A stretch of DNA of 42,445 nt, from assembly GCA_025355645.1 (NCBI GenBank), contig JANXZG010000108.1:1-42445 (forward strand), written 5' to 3'. A program made the translations under genes and the position numbers. How positions within the stretch are numbered: the stretch's first letter is position 1; each line of letters begins with the position of its first letter. The stretch is from Gammaproteobacteria bacterium (GTDB taxonomy: Bacteria; Pseudomonadota; Gammaproteobacteria; Steroidobacterales; Steroidobacteraceae). The notes beneath the pieces were generated by a model. That model saw nothing but the letters and a program-made list of their open reading frames with translations. It ran no database searches and was not told where the DNA came from. This document shows, in pieces, positions 36,194-42,445 of this stretch.

Positions 36194-38431
36194 GTGAAGA
36201 ACGATCCTTCAATTTCCATCATTATCAATACCGACAACCGGTTCTCGTTTCTCAAGCGCGCACTCTCTAGTCTTCGATATCTTGACTACGAAAACTTTGA
36301 AGTCTGCGTCGTCTACGGACCTAGCGATGACGGAACTAAGGAGTATCTGGCAAGGTATGGAAACGGGATCAAGCTGGCGGCCTGTCCGCAAAGAAACCTG
36401 TCGCAGTCACGCAATATCGGAATCGCGATGGCAGCCGGCGATGTCGTTGCTTTTATCGATGACGATGCCGTACCGGAGGCGGAGTGGCTGACCGACCTGG
36501 CAAAATCCTACGCGAATTCCGAGGTTGGGGCCGCAGGAGGATTCGTTTATGACAACACCGGGGCGGCGTTTCAAGCAAAGTTCGTTACAACCGATCGCCG
36601 CGGGTACCCCAACTCGCACTGGTCGGAAGCGGCAAGTCAGCGGAATTTTCCGTTTTCAGCCGAATATCCTCATCTTCTTGGTACGAACTGCTCCTTTAGA
36701 CGCAGCGTTCTGATCGAAATCGGTGGATTTGACGAAGAATACGAGTATTTTCTCGACGAAACGGACGTTTGCTGCCGTATAAATGACGCAGCGCATCGCA
36801 TCGATCAGCGCTCCGACGCATTTGTCCACCATAAATATGCGCCGAGCGATTTGCGCGATGAGATGAATGTTGTGCGCAATTGGTATTCGCTCATCAAGAA
36901 CCGGATTTATTTTGGGATGCGCAACGGCCACCGCCACCACTCCGTCCGTGAACTCCTCGGCGCAGGGCTCGAAGATGCCGCCGCTTGGGAGAAACATGTT
37001 CGTGCTAAGGTTGATGCGGGCGTACTAATAGTGGAGGATTTGAACAGGTTTCTCGGACAAGCGGATGCCGCAATCAAGGATGGTTTTGAACGAGGCTTGC
37101 GCGCCTCGCGAAACTCACTGACAGCGCAGCAGCTCGCTGAATTTGCCTCGCCTTTCAGCAGATTTGAACGGAGGCTACCGCAAGCGGGCCGACGTGTGAT
37201 CTGCCTCGTGACTCAGGATTACCCGCCAAAGCAAAATGGCGGTATCGCTCGCTATTTTTCGCAACTTGCTCGCTCGCTTGCCGAGGCAGGGCATCATATT
37301 CATGTACTGACTAGGACTCGCAGTGCGAGTACTGTCGACTTCGAGGAAGGGGTCTGGGTACATCGAATCGAAATTCGCCACTTTGCGAAACCGTCTCGGT
37401 CGCCAATCCATCCTCTGACCGTGCCGTCTCATATTTGGAGCTACGGGCAGACAATGCTGGAAGAGGTAAAAATAATCAACGAGCGTCGTACCGTGGATGT
37501 TGTGTATTGTCCGTTATGGGATTGCGAACCGTTGGGCTTCGTCATCGATGGAACCTTTCCAACGATTTGTGCTTTGCAAACGACAATGAAGTTTTGGCTC
37601 GACAGCCAGCCGTTAAGGGCAGCCGACGAGGAGTGGATGCGATTATTCGGGAAACCAATTGTGGCGATGGAAGAGTTCATCCTCGCACGGGCGCCCCTGC
37701 TGCACGGCATCAGCAACGCGATCGTAAACGATATCAAGCGCAAGTATAAAATCGAGATAGCTGACCAGCGGATAGCGGTGTCGCCGCTGGGACTGGAGGA
37801 TTGGGCGCAACAACCCTCCGCCACGCTAAATCTAAATGCCGACGAACGCGTTAGGATCTTATTTGTGGGACGTCTCGAAAGCCGCAAGGGTATCGATGTT
37901 TTACTGAAGGTAGCCCCGGCGTTATTAAAGCGCTTCCCCAACGCGACGCTGGATATTTTAGGTGACGATACAATTCCGCGACCGGACGGCACGACTTATA
38001 AGGACGAATTTCTGAAGTCTGGTGTGCCGCAAGACATTCAGACGCGAATAGTTTTTCACGGACGCGTCGAAGAAGATGCTCTGCGTGCCTTTTATAGAAA
38101 CTGTGATCTATTCGTTGCTCCTTCGCGCTATGAATCTTTTGGACTTGTTTTTCTTGAAGCGATGATGTTTGGAAAACCAGTAATCGCCTGTGACGCGGGA
38201 GGCGCTTCCGAAGTTGTAACGCACGGCGTAACGGGCCTGCTTGCAGAGCCAGGGGATCCTGTAACACTGGCGGCGGCGCTTGAAACCCTTCTCACAGACC
38301 GCGCGATGCGCAGCGCGATGGGTGCTGCCGCCCGTGTCGATTATGAGCGTCGCTTTACCGAAGATGCCATGCGTGATGAAATGCTCATTATGATTAAAAG
38401 GGTCTTAATCCCAAACCCGGAAGCTGCCTAA
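36194..38431 (+). CDS. Two-domain glycosyltransferase (GT2-GT4 fusion)
   Basis: From GTG at 36194 this encodes 745 residues. The GT2 domain at about 5-260 has ISIIINTDNR, the acidic GDVVAFIDDDAVPE with D89-D91, and FLDETDVCCR, pointing to a GT-A transferase. The GT4 domain at about 330-740 has VTQDYPPKQNGGIARYFSQL, ILFVGRLESRKGIDVLL and the EX7E motif in YESFGLVFLEAM near 640. The two domains would add two sugars in sequence. The frame is open further upstream to 36092, but this overlaps the methyltransferase gene by 80 bases and its residues look random, so I prefer the GTG. It is paralogous to the 38665 gene. Nucleotide-sugar donors are unknown; rhamnose or another deoxyhexose is plausible. 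Confidence 0.88.
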   Translation: MKNDPSISIIINTDNRFSFLKRALSSLRYLDYENFEVCVVYGPSDDGTKEYLARYGNGIKLAACPQRNLSQSRNIGIAMAAGDVVAFIDDDAVPEAEWLTDLAKSYANSEVGAAGGFVYDNTGAAFQAKFVTTDRRGYPNSHWSEAASQRNFPFSAEYPHLLGTNCSFRRSVLIEIGGFDEEYEYFLDETDVCCRINDAAHRIDQRSDAFVHHKYAPSDLRDEMNVVRNWYSLIKNRIYFGMRNGHRHHSVRELLGAGLEDAAAWEKHVRAKVDAGVLIVEDLNRFLGQADAAIKDGFERGLRASRNSLTAQQLAEFASPFSRFERRLPQAGRRVICLVTQDYPPKQNGGIARYFSQLARSLAEAGHHIHVLTRTRSASTVDFEEGVWVHRIEIRHFAKPSRSPIHPLTVPSHIWSYGQTMLEEVKIINERRTVDVVYCPLWDCEPLGFVIDGTFPTICALQTTMKFWLDSQPLRAADEEWMRLFGKPIVAMEEFILARAPLLHGISNAIVNDIKRKYKIEIADQRIAVSPLGLEDWAQQPSATLNLNADERVRILFVGRLESRKGIDVLLKVAPALLKRFPNATLDILGDDTIPRPDGTTYKDEFLKSGVPQDIQTRIVFHGRVEEDALRAFYRNCDLFVAPSRYESFGLVFLEAMMFGKPVIACDAGGASEVVTHGVTGLLAEPGDPVTLAAALETLLTDRAMRSAMGAAARVDYERRFTEDAMRDEMLIMIKRVLIPNPEAA

Positions 38432-38664
38432 CCGATTGTTCCCTACAAAGCCGCTTGCGCAGTCGACCTACGGCGAGAGCGGGGTGCGGGTCGGCTCGCC
38501 TGCCATCGCGGCTGCGTCGCGATACCCATCGCTTGCCTGGATAGCGACAACATGTATGTGCTTGCAACGCATGTAAGCAGGGCAAACTCGGCCATCCTTT
38601 TAGCTCGATCGCGGCTAAACCGAAAGACTTGGCAAAATTAACCGCAGCACATCAAACTACCGCC

Positions 38665-41600
38665 ATGTATCCCTCAGTCTCAATCGTAATCAATACGCTA
38701 AATCGCGCTGTCGAATTACAGAAGACCCTGAAGAGTCTGCTGTGGTTAGACTACCCGGGCGAATTTGAAGTAATCGTGGTTAACGGGCCGTCCAAAGACA
38801 ATACCGACGCGGTCACAGCATCGTGGCTGCCTCACATTCGAACTGGCAAGTGCGAAATTGCTAACCTATCAGTCTCCCGAAACATCGGAATATGCATGGC
38901 TCAGGGCGATATCGTCGCATTCATCGACGATGATGCCATCCCTGAGCCCGAATGGCTCACGCAGCTTGTCAAGCCATACGGCGATCCAATCGTTGGCGGT
39001 GTCGGTGGATTCGTCTTTGACTACACCGGCTACAACTTTCAGTACAAATATGCCGTCGTAGATCGTCTCGGGAAAGCTGACCCGTCGCAATCTGGTCCAG
39101 CGCCCGCACTTGCATTTCCAAGAAGCTATCAATTTCCTCACTTGCTGGGCTGCAATTCGTCATTTCGCCGGTCAGCATTGCTGGAGGTGCAAGGTTTTGA
39201 CGAAGAGTTCGAATATTTTCTTGACGAAACAGATCTTTGTCTGCGAATTGTAGACTGCGGATATACGATCACGCAGCTGCCCTTCGCTTTCGTTCATCAT
39301 AAGTTTGCCGCAAGTGACTTTAGAGGCGCCAATCGAGTTATTCGTAATTGGTACTCGATTCTAAAGAATAAGCTTTACTTTATGCTGAAACACGGACGCC
39401 AATATCACTCTTTGGAAGGCATCCTCGAGGAGTTTCGTGGATTTGCGAAGGAACAATATAACGGGGTCAGTCGGGCGGTTCAGGCGAAAGACCTTTGCGA
39501 AGGTGATGCGGCAAAGTTCAAAGTTGACGCCGAGCGGGCCTTGGAGGTCGGCCTGAAGCGCGGCCTCGAAGGCGTCGCACCGGGAGCTACAATCGGCCTT
39601 GCGAAAATCGAGCGCTATCGCTCGCCGTTTGCACCGTTTCGCACAATCGGAATCAACGATCGAAAGGTAGTCGTGATTATTTCGCGCGATTATCCTCCGA
39701 ATCATGGCGGGGGCATCGCCACTTTTAACAAGAATTTAGCGGAGAATCTGGCAGCGCTAGGGCATACGATCCACGTTATCGCACAGAGCAACGACGTTAA
39801 CCGCGTGGATTTTGAGCACGGAGTGTGGGTTCACCGCGTGGTGGTTAACAGCGTCGCACTTTCGGCAGAAGCCGCCGATCGACGCGTTCCCAGCGACATA
39901 TGGAACTGGTCCGCCTCTGCTCTCGCGGAATCGAAACGGATTGCGACACACCGTAATATCGATGTGGTGGAGGCAACTATCTGGGGCTGCGAGGGGGCTG
40001 CCTTTCTATTGGATGGCTCGTGGCCGCTAATTACCAGTCTCGCGACGACCTTACATTTTTGTCTCGACTATCAAACAGAGCTGAGGTCGGACGAGGCTTG
40101 GATGACGGCGTTTGGAGCGCCGACGCTCGCGCTTGAAAAAGAGATGATTATGCGGGCCGATGGCGTGCGAGCCAACAGCAAAGCAATTATTGGTGAAATC
40201 GAGCGCGCTTATGGTTTTTCTTTTGACATGGGTACGACAGTTGTCATCCCTTATGGTATTGCTCCGCTCGAGATGTCACAAGCAAGGAAGACTGGCAAGC
40301 AAATTGACGTCTTGTTCGTTGGCCGCCTGGAGAAACGCAAGGGCATTGATGTCCTGCTTGCGGCGATACCGATAGTAGCCACCGCCAATCCGAATGCTAC
40401 ATTTACAATTGTGGGAAAGGATACCGCGACGAGCCCGGACAACCTCAACTATCAGGATCGATTTCGAAAGGACAACGCTGGACACGCGTGCATTAGTCGC
40501 ACTACCTTTTGCGGTCGGGTAAGCGACGAAGCGCTATCCGACGCTTATGCAGCCTGCGATATTTTTGTCGCTCCCAGTCGGTTTGAGTCATATGGTCTCG
40601 TTTTCGTCGAGGCCATGCGCGAAGGTAAACCGGTTATTGGATGCAGCGTCGGTGGAGTTCCGGAGATCGTCGACCACGGGGCGAACGGTTTACTCGTCGC
40701 ACCGGATGATCCGAATGCCCTTGCAAATGCAATCTTAGCGCTTGTTGAAAATGAGCCCCTTCGTCTTACCCTAGGCGCAGCTGCCAGGCAAAAATTCGAG
40801 GAGCATCTGACGACGCGTCAAACTGCGAAGCGTAGCTTCGCGATGTACCAAGCGGCGAAGGCGCGACACAAGAGCAAAAAGATGCAAATATCATACGTAT
40901 ATGGCACCTGTTTCATAAATGACGCAATTTCTGGCGCTATACGCGATGAGATCGAATGGTTAAGCGCCGACCGCTCCAACGACGTGCGTTTATACTGCTA
41001 TGCAACCAACAGGCCGGACGTTCCTGCATATTGCATTAAGAACTTGTCCGACGTCGCCTTTGATGTGCAATTTCAAAATAGCGATCTCATTGTGTTCCAC
41101 TTTGGTGTGGCGTTCGGGCTTTTTGATCTATTGTGTTTGGCGCCAAAAGACGCGAAGGTTCTTGTCGTGTTTCACAATATCACCCCAAAAGAGTTTCTTC
41201 CGCCGGAAGCATCTGAGCAAATTGACAAGTCACTTCAGCAAATGTCGAACATAGTATTTGCCGACCACGTTATTTGTGATAGCCAATTCAATCTAGACAC
41301 GCTGCGAAGTGCAGGAATCGTGACCCCCGCAACTGTCATTCCATTGGCAGTGCACGGCGCCCGTGCAACCCCGGCACGCAAGCCAAGTTTCGAAGACAGT
41401 GTTATAAGGATAGCTTTTGTCGGGCGCTTCGTTCGCTCCAAGGGCCCTACCGAGCTTCTCGACGCAATCACCGGCCTGCTCCGGCGAAACGCCGGGTTGC
41501 TGCTATCCCTTGAGTTGGTTGGCAACATTTCATTATCTGATAGCGTGGTACTAGATGAGGTCAGGAAAATGGCCGAAGACATCAAAGCATGCTTTGGCGG

Positions 41601-42024
41601 CCGGGCGACCATTCGAATCGTCGGTGACGCGCGCGAATCTGAAAAGGCGCGCATTCTAGGCGAGGCGGATCTATTTGTGCTGCCAACGTATCACGAAGGC
41701 TTTTGTATACCGATACTAGAGGCCCTCTCGAACGCCTGCAGAATTATCGCCTACAATAATTCAAATACCACCGTCATATCAGGGGGCCTTGCAAAGCTCG
41801 TCGCAACCGGAGACCGCGAAGCTCTATCGGCGGCTGTAGAAGAAGTCATCCGGGAGGTGCTTTCACCGATTTGGCAAACGACGGGCCAGGATGGGTACGC
41901 GAACTATGCGGAACGCGCGTGGCGGCATTCCAGACAGTACTACCCAGATATTTCGCGGGAAAGGTTCCTCTCTTTCATACGTGAGATCCGCAATGATCGC
42001 GTGTTGGTGGGCAACGTCGCGTAA
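38665..42024 (+). CDS. Three-domain glycosyltransferase (GT2-GT4-GT4 fusion)
   Basis: The 1119-residue protein has a GT2 domain at about 1-250 (VSIVINTLNRA, DIVAFIDDDAIPEPEW near 85-95, FLDETDLCLR). The first GT4 domain at about 333-735 has IISRDYPPNHGGGIATFNKNL, LFVGRLEKRKGIDVLL and EX7E in FESYGLVFVEAM. The second GT4 domain from about 740 to the end (ISYVYGTCFINDAI, IAFVGRFVRSKGPTELL) has EX7E in YHEGFCIPILEAL. All three catalytic motifs are intact, so a single chain could add three residues. The first two thirds are clearly paralogous to the 36194 protein. The start is ATG at 38665; a TTG at 38629 would add 12 residues. Neither has a strong ribosome-binding site. A gap of 233 bases precedes it. 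Confidence 0.87.
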   Translation: MYPSVSIVINTLNRAVELQKTLKSLLWLDYPGEFEVIVVNGPSKDNTDAVTASWLPHIRTGKCEIANLSVSRNIGICMAQGDIVAFIDDDAIPEPEWLTQLVKPYGDPIVGGVGGFVFDYTGYNFQYKYAVVDRLGKADPSQSGPAPALAFPRSYQFPHLLGCNSSFRRSALLEVQGFDEEFEYFLDETDLCLRIVDCGYTITQLPFAFVHHKFAASDFRGANRVIRNWYSILKNKLYFMLKHGRQYHSLEGILEEFRGFAKEQYNGVSRAVQAKDLCEGDAAKFKVDAERALEVGLKRGLEGVAPGATIGLAKIERYRSPFAPFRTIGINDRKVVVIISRDYPPNHGGGIATFNKNLAENLAALGHTIHVIAQSNDVNRVDFEHGVWVHRVVVNSVALSAEAADRRVPSDIWNWSASALAESKRIATHRNIDVVEATIWGCEGAAFLLDGSWPLITSLATTLHFCLDYQTELRSDEAWMTAFGAPTLALEKEMIMRADGVRANSKAIIGEIERAYGFSFDMGTTVVIPYGIAPLEMSQARKTGKQIDVLFVGRLEKRKGIDVLLAAIPIVATANPNATFTIVGKDTATSPDNLNYQDRFRKDNAGHACISRTTFCGRVSDEALSDAYAACDIFVAPSRFESYGLVFVEAMREGKPVIGCSVGGVPEIVDHGANGLLVAPDDPNALANAILALVENEPLRLTLGAAARQKFEEHLTTRQTAKRSFAMYQAAKARHKSKKMQISYVYGTCFINDAISGAIRDEIEWLSADRSNDVRLYCYATNRPDVPAYCIKNLSDVAFDVQFQNSDLIVFHFGVAFGLFDLLCLAPKDAKVLVVFHNITPKEFLPPEASEQIDKSLQQMSNIVFADHVICDSQFNLDTLRSAGIVTPATVIPLAVHGARATPARKPSFEDSVIRIAFVGRFVRSKGPTELLDAITGLLRRNAGLLLSLELVGNISLSDSVVLDEVRKMAEDIKACFGGRATIRIVGDARESEKARILGEADLFVLPTYHEGFCIPILEALSNACRIIAYNNSNTTVISGGLAKLVATGDREALSAAVEEVIREVLSPIWQTTGQDGYANYAERAWRHSRQYYPDISRERFLSFIREIRNDRVLVGNVA

Positions 42025-42058
42025 CGGTGATTGACTGACTAAATGCCATTTATTTGTG

Positions 42059-42081
42059 CAGTCGAGTCTAGATTTCGACTG
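42059..42081. repeat. 7-bp inverted repeat downstream of the glycosyltransferase gene
   Basis: CAGTCGA at 42059-42065 is mirrored by TCGACTG at 42075-42081 with a nine-base loop that itself contains the palindrome TCTAGA. It lies 35 bases after the glycosyltransferase stop. It could be part of a terminator, though there is no T run, or the edge of the insertion element that follows. Confidence 0.4.
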
Positions 42082-42240
42082 GATTCCGCTGCAAGAACTC
42101 CGATCTTTGATCAATGACGCCCAACCTGGGCAACGCAACCGTTCGGCCTCGCTTTCGATTACCCTCTACACCGTCTAACGTGTGTAGCTTCATCGACTTC
42201 CGGACAAAAGGCTAGGCGAAAAATGAGAGACTTCGAGCTG

Positions 42241-42257
42241 CTGCGGGCACCCCGCAG
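42241..42257. repeat. Hairpin CTGCGGG-CAC-CCCGCAG upstream of the transposase start
   Basis: CTGCGGG at 42241-42247 and CCCGCAG at 42251-42257 form a perfect seven-base stem with a three-base loop, ending 14 bases before the transposase ATG. Insertion sequences often carry such stems near the ribosome-binding site to dampen transposase expression from outside transcription. That role is inferred. Confidence 0.45.
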
Positions 42258-42271
42258 ACGGAGCGAAGTAG

Positions 42272-42445
42272 ATGAACAAACGCGAGTATCGACGGTTTAC
42301 GGCGGCAGAAGATCGAGATTTTACGCGAAGCGGATCAGCCTGGCGTAACGGTGAGCGAGGTGTGCCGGCGGCACGGCTTGTCGCCCTCGGTTCTGTATCG
42401 CTGGCGGGCGGTCGCCCAGGGCGGATCGGCGGTGGCGTTGAAGCG
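42272..42445 (+). pseudogene. IS3-like transposase OrfA (HTH, Transposase_8 type), N-terminal part, frameshifted, runs off the right edge
   Basis: The ATG at 42272 opens MNKREYRRFTAAE, which is a typical OrfA beginning, but the frame then loses the family pattern. Another frame, starting at about 42311, reads KIEILREADQPGVTVSEVCRRHG and then LSPSVLYRWRAVAQGG, the helix-turn-helix of IS3/IS911-type OrfA proteins. The two parts join if two bases (GA) are restored in GCAGAAG at 42306-42312, so the copy is probably inactivated by a small deletion. The remainder is beyond the window. The change is in codon 14, far from the programmed frameshift site between orfA and orfB, so it is not the normal mechanism. 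The family name is tentative. Confidence 0.65.

Overview
The window reads as chromosomal DNA of a Gammaproteobacterium, probably of the Xanthomonadales/Steroidobacterales-like side. I infer this from the block tig-clpP-clpX-lon-tRNA-Val-tRNA-Asp-ppiD, followed by fabI, mltD, gloB, a YafS-like methyltransferase, rnhA and dnaQ. No 16S rRNA or marker search was possible, so the taxonomy is an inference.

There are three zones. (1) Positions 1-9644 are a cell-surface polysaccharide locus: a partial glycosyltransferase, a DUF4214 protein, gmd and a gmd-like paralogue (GDP-deoxyhexose synthesis), the complete dTDP-L-rhamnose operon rmlA-rmlC-rmlD-rmlB, and SAM methyltransferases, one of which is split by a frameshift. 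(2) Positions 9856-27715 are a conserved housekeeping block: pgi, dnaQ-rnhA-methyltransferase, gloB-mltD-fabI, a DUF4136 lipoprotein, dedA, ppiD, two tRNAs, lon with a heat-shock-like promoter, clpX, clpP, tig, tRNA-Leu, an orphan Xre/MbcA/ParS-type antitoxin-like gene and pyrF. Next to it, 27687-32768 is a tightly overlapping four-gene operon on the minus strand (PLP aldolase, DUF1611 protein, enolase-superfamily epimerase, HyuA-like ATPase). It looks like an amino-acid or muropeptide salvage unit and is the least described functional unit here. (3) Positions 33578-42024 are a second polysaccharide zone: a DUF4214-DUF4214-coiled-coil-methyltransferase protein, a small methyltransferase and two related multidomain glycosyltransferases (GT2-GT4 and GT2-GT4-GT4). 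The window ends inside a damaged IS3-like transposase gene.

How the parts connect: pgi supplies hexose phosphates, and the rml and gmd genes make dTDP-rhamnose and a GDP-6-deoxyhexose. The glycosyltransferases and methyltransferases on both flanks would assemble and decorate a glycan. DUF4214 proteins occur in both polysaccharide zones, which suggests one functional system separated by the housekeeping block. The clp/lon/tig block is protein quality control. The polysaccharide zones look more AT-rich by eye and have long gene-poor spacers, while the core and the salvage operon are GC-rich with overlapping genes.
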